Shown piece after piece: positions 12,601 through 19,588 of a DNA stretch of 64,000 bases. How positions within the stretch are numbered: position 1 is the first letter of the stretch; every line of letters starts with the position of its first letter. Source of the stretch: Symbiodinium kawagutii (Eukaryota; Sar; Dinophyceae; Suessiales; Symbiodiniaceae); contig VSDK01025593.1 in assembly GCA_009767595.1 (NCBI GenBank), forward strand, positions 61,339-125,338. Direction: 5' to 3'. Position numbers and translations under genes: made by a program. A model generated the notes under the pieces. It saw nothing but the letters and a program-made list of their open reading frames with translations. It did no database searches and was not told where the DNA came from.

Positions 12601-14334
12601 AATAATGTATCAATGGTCTGTGGGTGGTGGGGTTGTTTTGGTTTTGGCGGGTGAGGTTTGTGATGATACAAACAATCAAAATGACAAGCTAGAAGTGACG
12701 ACTGGCTATGAGTTTAATTGATCTCAATGACTAGATATGACAAATAGAGCATATCATTGAATTCCATAGTCCATCATGATCATCACCATGCCTTGACGAG
12801 TAAAAGACAACATTCTCTGGCTGTTGCGTGGGAGGCTGCCAGGCAGCTAAGGAGCCCATGGCCCTTTACTGCCGGGGGAGCCTGTTGGAGCTACCATGGG
12901 ACTGGCCCTTGAGTGACCTGGGTCCGCCAGGTGGAGACAGCAGCCAAGTGCAGGACGTTTGGAGCCGGCAAACGGGAGCCGGCGATGGCTACCCTCAATC
13001 CATCCTGAGTTGGTCATTCTAATAGGGCGTGCCACCAGTTTTGGGGGCACGCAGTTCGTGGACATACCCATAAATGAATCATATTGAATCATCCTACTTG
13101 TGAACTAGTCACCAGCGTTTGTTTGAAAAAACCAAACTGTAACATTTCCTATCGTCCTTTAGTTTATTTTGGCCCTTTGCAACTGGAAAGTTATGAATAA
13201 ATGTTCATAGCTTACAACAGTTGCACAATGATCACGCACTACATTTAACATGTAAAACAACTTATGAACATACTAAAAGTTAAAGGACAACAAAAAAAAC
13301 GCCATCACTAACATTACTTGCTTAACCTGAACGGTAACATAAGCTGATCATCTCACCTCCCTGGGTGCGACGCACCACCGGTGCTCCAGGACGAACTCCG
13401 CGAGATCCGCTCGGTGGTCGCTGCGGAGAGCGCCTTCGCTGCGCTGCGCGCCGACGGCCGCGTGATCACCTGGGGCAGGGCCGACATCGGCGGGGGGGGG
13501 GGGGGGGGGGCCGAGCAGCTCAGCCACTGGGATGGCACCACGGGGAGATGGGGACCAACCCCGGGGGACCCCCAAGGAACGGGTATATAACTATAGGGTC
13601 CCAGATTAACAGATATATAACAGGTAACTAGGGTCATATAGTTGAACTAGGGTCTATAACCCAACTAACTGGTCCCAGACTGGTTGAGACTACCAACTAC
13701 TCAACTATAGTTGGTAACTAGTCTAACTCGGGTGATTTCTACCAGTTATGGGGGTGAACTCATCCAACTTAGAAGTGGTGGCCCACCTTGTAAGGTACCC
13801 CAGTTCCAGTGCTTGGGAGTTCGGGGATGGGAGCTGATGGAAGATGGGTACCAACTATACTCCAGCAGTTCCAGTCCTTGGAGTTTGGGGATGTTTGGGG
13901 CATAGTTTTTTACAAGGAATAAAATGGTTATACAGTATATGGACTGGTGAAGCAAGAGAGCTGCAACTCGTGGGGGAGATGGTTTTTTCAACAAATCCGT
14001 CGTAGAACAATGTTTCTTTTCGTATCCGTGGTGTTTATGGTTCATTTTAGCATTTGTTATAAGTGGCAAAGGAATGCTGGAAACAGACATTGGTGAACCT
14101 TCGGGATGGCGATGGAGAGACGGAGAGAGAGACATGGGTGAAATAACCACCATTTTGACGAAACAACCACTATTGACCATGGTATCAGTTTCCTCTTTCA
14201 AGCATCTAACCTTTCACAGCTCGCCGCGAGTCCCAGGGGATGTGGTGTCGATCTGCAGCTCCAGACATGCCTTCTCAGCCTTGCGGGCCGACGGTCGCGT
14301 GGTCAGTTGGGGCCGGGCGGATCAGGGAGGAGAC
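596..14334 (+). CDS. RCC1/HERC-like repeat protein, multi-exon, partial at the left edge
   Basis: This gene encodes tandem repeats of the form V..I.A...AFAAL.ADGRVVTWG...GGDSS.VQ, a beta-propeller-like RCC1/HERC repeat very common in dinoflagellate proteomes. Supported exons are 596-683, 1386-1471, 1851 to about 1893, 11390-11495, 12931-12953, 13390 to about 13530 and 14237-14334. Most junctions agree in codon phase (A to B, B to C, 11495 to 12931, 12953 to 13390). The intron between the third and fourth exons holds an 8.3 kb antisense retrotransposon. The start lies left of the window and the end is not located; weak candidates for later exons are at 15042, 19731 and 20578. One repeat is frame-broken near 1890 and another carries a 19-base G run, so the locus may be a decaying copy. 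The family assignment is by motif; function (often a GEF or scaffold role in other eukaryotes) cannot be inferred. Confidence 0.6.
684..1385 (+). other. Intron A-B, T/G-rich then short tetranucleotide tracts
   Basis: Bases 740-1060 are rich in GTTGATG, TTGATTTG and GGTTGATG words, the complement of the A/C-rich words found before exon A. Bases 1275-1350 hold an imperfect AGATAGAT/ATAC tract. No coding sequence is supported. Confidence 0.55.
1386..1471 (+). CDS. RCC1-like gene, exon B
   Basis: Acceptor CAAG ends at 1385. The reading is QDVQDELRDVREIAAVDL then AFAAIKNAAA, the linker and first strand of an RCC1-like repeat. Donor GT is at 1472, in phase 0 with exon C. Confidence 0.6.
1851..1893 (+). 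CDS. RCC1-like gene, exon C
   Basis: Acceptor GACCCAG ends at 1850. The reading DGSVVTWGNPKLG completes the repeat begun in exon B (AFAAIKNAAA joined to DGSVVTWG). The 3' limit is unclear because the similarity continues in a different frame just downstream. Confidence 0.55.
1894..1970 (+). pseudogene. Frame-shifted RCC1-like repeat remnant
   Basis: In a frame offset from exon C the sequence reads QLSDLVQNRKNGEVVVWDP followed by RVRGG. This resembles the second half of an RCC1-like repeat but lacks the AFAAL strand. It may be a decayed repeat, or an exon part whose junction I cannot place. Confidence 0.35.
1971..2778 (+). repeat. Intron sequence: T/G-rich start, long AACCATTA-type tract
   Basis: Bases 2060-2120 keep the T/G-rich polarity seen after exons. 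From about 2300 the + strand changes to dense ACCATTA, AACCATCA and CATTAACC words. The retrotransposon is inserted in this A/C-rich half, which continues beyond it at 11070. Confidence 0.55.
2779..2783. repeat. Target-site duplication, left copy (GATAC)
   Basis: GATAC directly precedes the left LTR and recurs directly after the right LTR at 11065-11069. Five-base duplications are usual for copia-type integrases. Confidence 0.75.
2784..3001 (-). repeat. 3' LTR
   Basis: The direct repeat of 10847-11064 has 217 of 218 positions identical. In element orientation it starts TGCAACGTC and ends TTGACAGA, so the usual CA end lies two bases inside the shared sequence. No clear polypurine tract precedes it at 3002-3030. 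Confidence 0.9.
3082..4236 (-). CDS. pol: Copia-type reverse transcriptase C-terminal part and RNase H
   Basis: This 384-codon frame continues the same reading frame as 4261-5874 after an in-frame TGA at 4261-4263. Between the stop and the first Met (4236) the frame encodes AQVDDFLIAGD, the catalytic VDD box of copia-type reverse transcriptase. Downstream come the connection region and an RNase H C-terminus with VPGDWNLADSLTKH near 3277-3330, typical of copia elements. As an independent ORF it lacks the VDD box, so it is unlikely to be functional alone. It is either a broken reading frame or one that needs stop readthrough. Confidence 0.8.
   Translation of the reverse strand: MIAGDMHDAHWLWIREQLKTMYRWSPWQKGEFTFSGCRIVQTMTYSIYVNQEEFCNSLRPVVIENEKSRSQSDKLSSTETSQFRALLMKAQWRALQTAPQFCARINLASSSITQATLASLQEANNIIKEMRKTAKDDIIFHAFNYSRKDVLHYTDVVFLHWGDAGHKNRVGNQSTGGLVTGMSTPDILYGNETPVSLLDWRSWKLRKASAGSNGSEAQSICEAEDKGWKARLIWALMNGETLKRDNAESLTSLFLSFVIMDSRGVYDALTGTETPGLSMDNARSSTDVLSTSQGMTEGSNCHPAWVPGDWNLADSLTKHTAESWKTMMLYLQRKSWILKFNTQFISARKQQKLRRQKAQTLPADFSDEWWSDPFARRFGTDMER
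4261..5874 (-). CDS. pol: Copia-type integrase C-terminus and reverse transcriptase N-terminal part
   Basis: The 537-codon frame begins with RDQNYNPEPRFIGPGRVI, the C-terminal integrase segment with the GPGRVI motif. The sequence just upstream (5875-5916) reads GDHVFIWRN in the same frame after a TAG, so the original polyprotein was continuous here. The reverse transcriptase fingers and palm follow, including MRWVLTWKP, KARVVLIGF, and ADAKSAFLQAD near 4500-4530, with YGLTNAPRIFW near 4380. The frame stops at TGA 4261-4263 just before the VDD box. Confidence 0.85.
   Translation of the reverse strand: MKARKRDQNYNPEPRFIGPGRVILIEPSVQPDRRDGVIWVLFGATVYRCAPEQIRLATEAEILTEIMKGGYAMTTPKSELIRRLQSYVDVTKEQAVTPGSWSSTHARDYPHETSDDSDWQEELQRGRKRGPDGPEADDQPPAQRRQAEVARLRRQWEQLVSINRNRRQEGLPPTMTLPESSDIPPGEQDGLVVIPIHETPATVCVESSDCSHQQSLIFALQQMDPTLREDVFAQVEQQCKHLEDLESLKQQIDREEQLEVQLLECIQNECSQGQHARSAWFLEFDIDNFDAFCANNLLYVKRVLESKGTEVKYDQLTEEHRKLFDEAKAREVAEVIESVALRRIKDEQEQRDADSHPERHLPMRWVLTWKPVHPAQPPSGPGPHLVTKEGDRKAKARVVLIGFRHPDLVAKHHITGRPILQTAAPTISRLGRHTLLQSIAFDQHILESADAKSAFLQADNQEEQRRLWTRAVPELSRALGVSEGDLLRIIGAIYGLTNAPRIFWRDVATKLEKLGAIQNPIDRCIWIFKNSAGKVCG
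5914..10533 (-). CDS. gag-pol: Copia-type gag-protease-integrase polyprotein
   Basis: The 1539-codon frame holds, in order: the rest of gag (WRALQRLLREKELDFDKYG), a basic Gly/Lys stretch near 9340-9500, an aspartic protease with VVDTGATVTAGG at about 9119-9150, a variable linker, the integrase zinc domain (HKLHRAAGHP ... CSAC, about 6650-6775), and the integrase core with MDVFELHF, VIFDSQSS and HWQNGLAEALI supplying the D, D and E positions. The N-terminus here is not the true gag start, which lies in another frame at 10409-10774. The frame ends at TAG 5914-5916, after which the same frame continues into the integrase C-terminus. The linker 7812-8459 also carries a separate open frame. Confidence 0.88.
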   Translation of the reverse strand: MNDSSNSSRAAHSISNLSQMLEPSLANTIVSSTDGWVNPFREDITHDNMWRALQRLLREKELDFDKYGVTEAELKAFCGMGPEDSLYYSDGEPSEAEQETEERESRTSRRSTTTVRPEAGDRSPRSRRPSSSKSSDAAAPLVKRRGQDLIERLMQKGLIPLAALDIIRGWMVLEATSTTDLDKSLIKAATQNRLGYDAIRTALLSMHEDRDRPIHPGSKGRGRPMNLHWHQNLGYEEPFPDAEMGFEQFQNEWWGNGEAWDDTHEGEEEWQDGPPEQEAQWQETGDELPPGPEEQAMLSQLQEEEKGLSAMWADNQRNLQQAREAVAASKKDRGWQGNSLGGKSKPTSTFLKGKGKGKPKGKSNFPSFSQPSTSSNSMMWTYSPKGFSKGKPGKFSKGSAFQSSHSKNGWYGEAFESGMLSLETQEPPVIDAEINMAMPTPPRTSFSSSSPSASTEAGGTRGVVDTGATVTAGGREAVQDLITSLARARPDLQVTVFEADRPYFRYGSGKWGQALFRAQLEFGSLRLQVYSLPSQNVPILVGMRELAQLDVVLQCRTAKALIAGVPRTLRVNSKGHALLDFAADIPCPVASRNQRHVHFAESNTEHADAHMIELSPMLDWYAEDSMDVFDFQGLWNADVSQHDTGNVDTGDLLEHMGLTSDQFQFLMEPSICSNPLASESDLSNSRGSAVTHGGSDREFQGPDQRGNSGDPSRERLPDSRKRVPRPNATKGQGHSKEEGLPDTVRRDPHDTVDQQRRSSPSRHNMAMLRPPQHQHRQQQVRKMERMPLLRSTSGIHSSCGSTCDHMSSGPPSERHVGHRTPPQLGLPEGGSEAQHLQASSEVGGNTASDSCPKAQDCSEGKFQGRQEASGEDPGRSGDSIGRFVHSGTGSSQGEGSFTISTKQGSLLDPVKDPSEWMESTSTLLNGAQKQLLLTTAETHWSSFNAPQAIRDLREITEPEHLWEICCSPTSTLSNEAMRQGFKATRLNWESGFDLGNVQKVEEMIKQIPKAKPTKVWASPKCTAVSSIQNINQRTEQQRIDLRRKRLRTKREIKHLVRIFKAAYARNPGAVHLYMEWPKSATYGWNFSEWAELKYWLMSKFGQPLYWAEIHGCMVGLQDRDGVPINKPWYILTTDYDFYVSASVKCDGGHQHRQIVGMGTSAVHNTAFYPTRMVQRIVQVWKRQWYHVKKAEVVRQAFVMHTSDEQLATKQKFCHDLCQQFALPAEKSDHSPEDGLEQESQEEIPAQTREQARAMLHKLHRAAGHPTNQNLARLCRDRKLPSWVVEEARTLKCSACTDTQRGGVNIIQRTLGEQFQPWQVMVMDVFELHFPVQQIKGRFMLMACSTMHFMSIVCMSKVKMDTAGTDSGAKIVETFCNGWLMHRPRPQWVIFDSQSSLAKGQFPEFLEMIGVGSMVTAAEAHWQNGLAEALIGSAKRTMRRIRNENTDMSPESVAALTAHANNHNNRQRGFSPIQWAYGCDPDAWQDPMDPLHVNAEQLFGPKTFLELQQFREHAATINNEERARSNMTRLLNSSSKPISR
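7812..8459 (-). CDS. Overlapping 215-codon ORF with zinc-finger-like motif inside the polyprotein
   Basis: The ORF starts MADQTESFKGLIKEAIREIQ and runs in the +1 frame relative to the polyprotein, which stays open across the same 648 bases. It contains C76, H79/H80, C95, C98 and C115-H116 around RFGRWKECRYCGLRVEYTP, a pattern resembling the zinc-binding segment of other dinoflagellate copia-like proteins. It ends in a Lys/Pro/Ser-rich tail. In this stretch the polyprotein frame is low-complexity (Arg, Gln, Gly, Ser), as expected of a shadow frame, whereas this ORF looks structured. It could be an overprinted accessory protein or the ancestral frame entered by frameshifting. Expression is unknown. 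Confidence 0.55.
   Translation of the reverse strand: MADQTESFKGLIKEAIREIQAENDSQTPGSGSLDPMPPKAKDTPKKKGYQTQFDETRMTQLINKGDPRHLDTTWPCYGHHSISTGNNRFGRWKECRYCGLRVEYTPAVGAPATTCHQDHPPNVMLAIEHLRSLDYQKEDLKPNTFKQALKLVATQQVIAAPKRKTAAKASSKGDKRPQEKTQDEVEIPSDDSFTPVPEVPKAKALSPSPPSKAAS
10409..10774 (-). CDS. gag: Copia-type gag N-terminal part
   Basis: I take the start at the Met at 10774 (MSAKGGDDEKSFNRVPLWNG), although the open frame extends to 10864 with an upstream Met. The product carries VPLWNGRPEDFHHFLQEVRW, then AARLIRRMLDSDYVALKSL and LSQYYRKLNRRMGESIP, a copia gag capsid segment. The similarity continues in the 5914-10533 frame (FREDITHDNMWRALQRLL), so a +1 change of frame lies near 10420. It could be a mutation or a programmed shift. 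Confidence 0.75.
   Translation of the reverse strand: MSAKGGDDEKSFNRVPLWNGRPEDFHHFLQEVRWFAAATKTADKPYAAARLIRRMLDSDYVALKSLVYKLDPLDYTTEGGIERLIKFLQGSPLNKQPIPDAGAKLSQYYRKLNRRMGESIP
10831..10845 (-). other. Candidate primer-binding site
   Basis: Reading in element orientation, TGGTCACGCGGAGCC begins one base after the shared LTR end. It could pair with a tRNA 3' end finishing ...GTGACCA. The tRNA species is not identified. Confidence 0.45.
10847..11064 (-). repeat. 5' LTR
   Basis: It matches the repeat at 2784-3001 apart from G at 10915 (A at 2852). In element orientation it precedes gag and should contain the element promoter; no TATA-like signal was assigned. Confidence 0.9.
11065..11069. repeat. 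Target-site duplication, right copy (GATAC)
   Basis: GATAC directly follows the right LTR and matches 2779-2783. Confidence 0.75.
11070..11389 (+). repeat. AACCATTA-type tract before exon D
   Basis: The A/C-rich words (CCATTAATAACA, AACCATCAAATAAC, CCATTGATAACC) seen before the retrotransposon resume here and end at the acceptor CCTCAG of exon D. No coding signal was seen. Confidence 0.55.
11390..11495 (+). CDS. RCC1-like gene, exon D
   Basis: The reading VKSQLVDVQQICGTASSFAA continues LRGDGRVVTWGQVGA, a complete repeat. Donor GC is at 11496. The final G joins GT at 12931 to form a Gly codon, giving QVGA then GGDSSQVQ. Confidence 0.7.
11496..12930 (+). repeat. Intron D-D', T/G-rich TTAATGGT-type tracts
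   Basis: About 1.1 kb (11517-12620) of TAGTGGTAAT, GATTAATAG, GGTGATAATAG and TGGTTGATG words has the opposite polarity to the tract before exon D. No coding signal was seen. A reading resembling VTWG near 12913 is out of frame with the microexon and is taken as intron. Confidence 0.5.
12931..12953 (+). CDS. RCC1-like gene, 23-base microexon D'
   Basis: Acceptor CGCCAG ends at 12930 and a GA donor begins at 12954. With one base from exon D it encodes GGDSSQVQ, exactly the segment missing between WGQVGA and DELREIRS. The heptamer CAGGACG spans this donor (12951-12957) and the next acceptor (13387-13393). Confidence 0.6.
13390..13530 (+). CDS. RCC1-like gene, exon E with 19-base G run
   Basis: Acceptor CTCCAG ends at 13389. 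The reading is DELREIRSVVAAESAFAAL then RADGRVITWGRADIG, a full repeat. A run of 19 G (13492-13510) follows, encoding six Gly in frame, and then AEQLSHW. The donor is ambiguous because GGGATG occurs here (13529-13534) and at the next acceptor. Confidence 0.65.
13492..13510 (+). repeat. Poly-G run of 19 bases inside exon E
   Basis: An uninterrupted G homopolymer lies where related repeats have GGDSS.V. It keeps the frame open. Its true length may differ because such runs are error-prone in sequencing. Confidence 0.8.
13531..14236 (+). other. Intron E-F
   Basis: Bases 13575-13740 are rich in CTATAGGGTC, AACTAGGGTC and CAACTATAGTTGG words. Bases 13767-13800 include a fragment resembling the family-3 inverted-repeat end (GGTGGCCCACCTTGTAAGG). 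No coding sequence is supported. Confidence 0.4.
14237..14334 (+). CDS. RCC1-like gene, exon F
   Basis: Acceptor TCCCAG ends at 14236. The reading is DVVSICSSRHAFSALRADGR then VVSWGRADQGGD, a well-preserved repeat. The sequence after GGD does not fit the family, so the exon probably ends near 14334; the donor is not clear. Confidence 0.65.
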
Positions 14335-15041
14335 ATGGGAGCCATGGCCACCATGGATGTCTTCGCCATCGGGCCGTAGGCGCCCTGACTGCCACCGACT
14401 CTCAAGGATTTGAGTGGTGGATGATGCTTTCTGGGGAATGTATAGGTCAAAAATCTGTTTCTTTAGGGGAATTCAGTCGCATATGTCTAATGGATAAGGT
14501 AATTATGGTGAATTATAAGGAACCACCATCAACGAACACTCATAGCTTATGAGTCATAGTTTGTTTCAATGACGGAACAACTAGGACTTGGAAAAAATGT
14601 TTGCTATTCATTGTTGGGTTACCAGCAACTATAGCTGAATCACGATTAGCCCGCATCATTCATCATGATGCCGCATACGTTAATTTATAAATTCGTTTCA
14701 AAAGACCATCAGTTATGACCCTCGCTGAACTGATGACCATCATACCAACCATACATTCTCCGAGAGGGTCGGTGGCAGCAGATAAGATCGCAGCCAATAG
14801 CTGAGGGTTGAGATCGGACCCCAGAGAACCTGATGGATTTCCGAGTCTGGAACTACACGATGTTTGGACCATTCTTGGACCCTCTAAGATCATCACTTTG
14901 AGGAGTTGATCATTATTTTTGTGAAGCTTTTTTGGACCCAGTTCATCAAGGGAACTATATGATGTTTTTTTCACTTAGATCATTTTTGGACCCTGTAAGC
15001 TTATCCGCTATTAGTGAAGTATTTTTTGGAAGTTGTTGCAG
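14335..15041 (+). other. Non-coding stretch after exon F
   Basis: Unique-looking intron sequence with a few direct words (TTTGGACC, repeated about 14860-15000). No coding signal was seen. Confidence 0.4.
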
Positions 15042-15104
15042 GTTTTCCACTTGTGTGCAGTGCCCACAGCTTTGGCGTCGGCCTCGCTGCTGATGATCAA
15101 TGGC
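15042..15104 (+). CDS. Possible degenerate RCC1-like exon
   Basis: Acceptor GTTGCAG ends at 15041 and a GT donor is at 15105. The 21-codon reading begins VFHLCAVPTALASASLL and ends NG, resembling the V..ICA..TAFA.A.L..NG half of the repeat in exons D and F. The match is weak and the join to exon F is not phase-tested. Confidence 0.35.
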
Positions 15105-18100
15105 GTGGATAAGAGCAGGACCCCCCCGAACATGATAATCTTGGTGAAAATGGTTCATGGGCTGAGCACGCGTCTAAGTGGCTGTGTTTTTTTTTTTTTT
15201 GTAACGAAAGCATCAACCAAACACAGTGGGTCCAGGTATGTGAGCGTAAACGGCTGAAATCCTCGCATGGAGGGACTAGGCACTATACTTGATCTATGTT
15301 ACCTACAGTGGTACTGGGATCTGTTGAGCAGTTGAATCCGTCGCAGAGAAAGGGAAGTTGAAATGCCCCAATCTCAATGGCCAGATTGTGGCCCAACTGC
15401 CATTCCTGTGCGGGTCTGGGTACGTGGCGAAATCGCTGCGTTTTCCTGGTGCTGTTTTTGCTTGCCAAAGATTGCCAGCAAAAACGCACCAGCCCACCTT
15501 TGTGTAGCCATTAGATCACCTAAACAGGGTGAAAACTTGCGGATTCCCGGGTTTGTTGTTTCCGGTTTGCCACCCCCGTCTCTTGAAGGCAACTATATAG
15601 CCCCCTGCGATTGAATTCCGATGGCCAGATAGCAAATATGGTCTTTCAATGTATGCATCATGTCATGTTAAACTCACGTTGCTTTGATATGTCTGCGACC
15701 CTCGCCACCACTCCAAATTCACCTCCTAAGACAGAGACTCTGACTAATGGACCCAAGGGCTACCGGGGATTGCCATGGTGCCCCATGTATTGCTCAGGCA
15801 GCCATGGCACCATGGCTTCATTGGGAACTGATGCACACCATGTCCCTGGATGTCCCTGGACCTGTTGCAGCTGCTGATGGCTCAGAGAAGCATCAAAGGT
15901 CCACCTGGCATCACCTGGCATCACCTAGCATCACCGCCAGACCCAAATCCCATGGCTCCCATGGCTCCCCAAGATGGCACTGATTGATGGTTTCATTCAT
16001 GTTGGCAGGTCAGCCACAGATGTGGCATGGCCTTTGTGCCAGGTGGCAGGCAGGAAAGATATTGTTCAAGTCAGCATGTTTGCCCGTGGAAGTAGCCGGG
16101 CATGCGTATCAGTGTGCATGCAAACGCTGGTGCGTTCTTGGGACTGAAAACAAAATCTAAGGCACATGGTAGCCTGCAATGTCAACCCTGCCATGTCCAC
16201 GACTTCGGAAAAGAGCTGTTGTGGCGCTTGTTTGCTTGTGTCTCGCCGGAAGAAAACATTTGCCAGGGCAGAAATGTGGACAATTCCGACCGGCAGCCGC
16301 CGTTTAAGTTCAATTGCAAGAACAAATGGCTGTTGCCGTCGGGCACGACCATGCGCAGATTTCTTAAGAAGTGATTGCTTGTAGTCCAGTGGCGGTTCTG
16401 GGAGATGACTCACCAAACATGTTATTTACATCCCTAAGGATCCTGAAGTCCTGAGGTGCAATTTATTTCAACAACATTCAGAGAAGATGTTGATTGATGG
16501 GACAGCTCCGAAGAAATTGAGTGGCTACAAATGACAAACCCATCGTGGCTAGGACCTTAAGGCTTCGTCGACAATTTGATACCAACCAAAGTTGCCAGTT
16601 CATTTCCTTCAGGATGACTGCAACTGTACACTGTTCCGATCTGTTCCAGCCATCACCCCTTGCTGCATTGTCAGTTTTGAGTTGATTGCCGCACTGGTTT
16701 TGTGCACTGATGTCAGAAAAACCAAGTACTATTCCGGCATGTGTCGAATGATGCTTCGCAGTTTCACATCATGGCGGTGTCTCGAAGTTCCCGGGAGGAC
16801 AGGCACGGCCGGCATGCGAAACAGGTCACAGATCTGCACCTTTCGGCCTCACAGCGTGTGGGTGGGCGGCCTCTTGGTGAAGCAAACTGCGGCCCATGGG
16901 CCTGGGCTTCACCTGACGGGGTCTGGCTACGAAAACATGTGGCTTGCGATTGGTTGGATGCTGAGAAGTTCATGGCCGTTTTTTTTTGGCGGGGCTGAAT
17001 TTGTGCATTGTGTAGTTCAGTGCGCATATTTTTTGTTCCTTTTTTTTTTCTTCCTGGCATGTAATCTAAAACTCGCAAGGGGATTTGGAATTTCAGGGCT
17101 GCAGCTGATTCATGCATTGATTTCGACATGTGCCTTTCCATAAATGCATGTATCATGAATATTGGTTATGCATACCTACATATTTTCCCGCTGGCGTGTG
17201 CTGACGTGGCTGCACACATTGCACAAGTAAATCAGTGTAAAGTTTGAAATTATACATTTGAAATATTTACATAATACTACACCGTGTATTGCCAATACAG
17301 AACATCCGACATTTAGGCTGTCATATGTAGTTGCATGTTTTCTCAGGAGGGTAAGTCTTTCTGAGTCAGAAGCAACCCCTTCAGACACAGGCATTCATTG
17401 TCATCATTCACTCATTTGTCTGTAGGATCATGCCTAACTAAGCCCGCGGTTAAATCCCATATCATCCGTGATGGACTAATGCATCACTATCAATGATGAG
17501 GCCTTCTCTCTCATTGTTTCTCTCCTGATAGGCCCATACTGCAAGCTGTATCATTATGTATGATCCTTCATGGCTCATTGGCCATTTGGGTCCAGCTTCT
17601 AGATACCCAAGCCAAACATATTCTTTCATTCACCGTTTTGGAAACTAACCTGGAAATCAAACATGTGTAGCGCCATTTGTTTAGAGGTAAACCATCTATG
17701 CATCCACTTCATCCACTTCCAGGAGTGTAGAACAACTAGCGGGGTAGACCTCACTGTTGCAGCCTTCGCTCAGGCGTGTGCCGTAGCCATCAAGCTTTGC
17801 TTGGGCGAGTTTTGCCACGGCCCGCGCCATCATGTCGAGGCGCGCTCTCCTCATCGGTTAGGTGGCAGGCCCAAAAGCAGACGTTGTTGGCCGACAATTG
17901 GCCGACAATGAGCCCATCTGGCTTGTGGTTAAAACATGATTGGTTGGTTCTGTAATTGGTTGGCGAATAATGGATCGTGTTTTTTCAAACGTATATGGCA
18001 TCCGTTCAAAAATGCTTGATAGGTTTTTAGTCTCCGATGATCATATTAGAACTGTGGATGTTGTTTTGTCAATTTCGCCACAAGGCGGAGTCATGTATAT

Positions 18101-19588
18101 ATGCAGTGATGTTGCTTTCCCCCATGGTAGCGCTAGTTTCGCGCTTGTTTGGCGCTAGTTTTTTTGAATCATGTATTTGTTCGCATCCTTTTCAATTGCG
18201 ATTCTTCTCCATAGCCTTTTTCCTTCTTAGTCTCAAGCTCATTGGTAAAGACAACATGTCTATACCAGATACTTGTCGTTATCTCGATGCGTTGGGTGAC
18301 TTTCGCAATCCATGATCTCCACAATTTCCCCAAAGTTGCAGACCAGTGAAAACGTTCCTCTGGCGCTAGATCCGCGCTAGATCCGCGCTAGAAAAAACCC
18401 GCAGACCAAGACCCTGCCTCACCAGACCTTTGTTTTCCTTTTCTGCCACAGCAGACAGACATTAGCTCTAGCAGCTCAGAATAAAACAGGTCCGCGCTAG
18501 ATACAGTTGTCGAAATCTGAAGAAATTGTGGTTCGTTGCTATCGTTTAGATGCGGTGTCCCGACAATTGTGCCACAAGGCGGAGCCCCATGGAACTACGG
18601 TATTACAACCGTTTTCAGGAACAAACATTTCGATACGAGCCCATATTTGTTTCCCTAGTATTTGCGAATGATTGGCGGGTTGACGGTACAATATTTTTCA
18701 TAGGGGGTACAACCACCAACCAGCCATTGACTATACTATACTCGTTCACTTATTGTCCTGCTTGGGGTGTCATAGGATATCGCTGCTGGCGAAATGATGC
18801 TGGTTCATAAGCAAGAGCACGAGAACTGACAATGATGGAGATATTAAGTTGATCCACATAAGCAACAGTTGTAAGTTGCAGGGGCATGATAAATAATGAA
18901 ACTCTTCTCTTTCTCGGTTTTTGATTGGATGTGCCATATCTCGTTTTTTGCTGGGCATTTCCGAAGGAGCAAACCAGAACTTGGTGGTTGGAATAGCTGT
19001 CAATGAACCCGATATGAGTGTGTTGCACCCTTGTTCAAGAGATGAGGACAGTTGGGGGGAAACCAAAGAAGGAAACTTCAGGACCGAGGCTCGACTGGAG
19101 CTGTTGAGTGCTTTGGTAGCTGTGTTTTGGCACCTTTTGGATGTTGACACAGCTACCAATGCACTCAAAACACCAGTGTAGCTGTTTCTGTTTTGGATGT
19201 GGTAGCTGTTGAGTGCTTTTGGATGTTCCAGTGAGTTTTGTTTGCACTTTGTGGTCGGTTGCTTTGACATTTGTTTTCGGCGGACTTGGGGTTGTTTGGA
19301 AGTTGAGGCAAGGTGATTGGCGTACTGGCGTTGGCAGGATTCGCCAATGTGATTGTCAATGACAAGGCTTGCTCCAGACATTTGCACATCTTTCAACATT
19401 ACCAGGTACTGTAAAACAGCTGTTCTGGGATAAATACCCTTCCCTTCAGCACCCAAGCGGTCAAAGATGAATGAATCTGCCATCTCGTCCAAAGCCGACA
19501 TGGTGTGCTGGAACTGCGGGGTCACCAGTTTGCTGCTTGATGGTTGTTGTCTTGCTACCTTTGCTTGGCGACACAGATCAAGCTGGAG

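Noticed and set aside
12901-12930. VTW-like reading directly before the microexon D'
   Set aside because: It is out of frame with GGDSSQVQ and exon D already supplies VVTWGQVGA; kept as intron, though it could be a remnant of a tandem repeat.
16592-17143. 183-codon open frame with hydrophobic runs
   Set aside because: Driven by T-rich runs; no motif, no codon-like composition.
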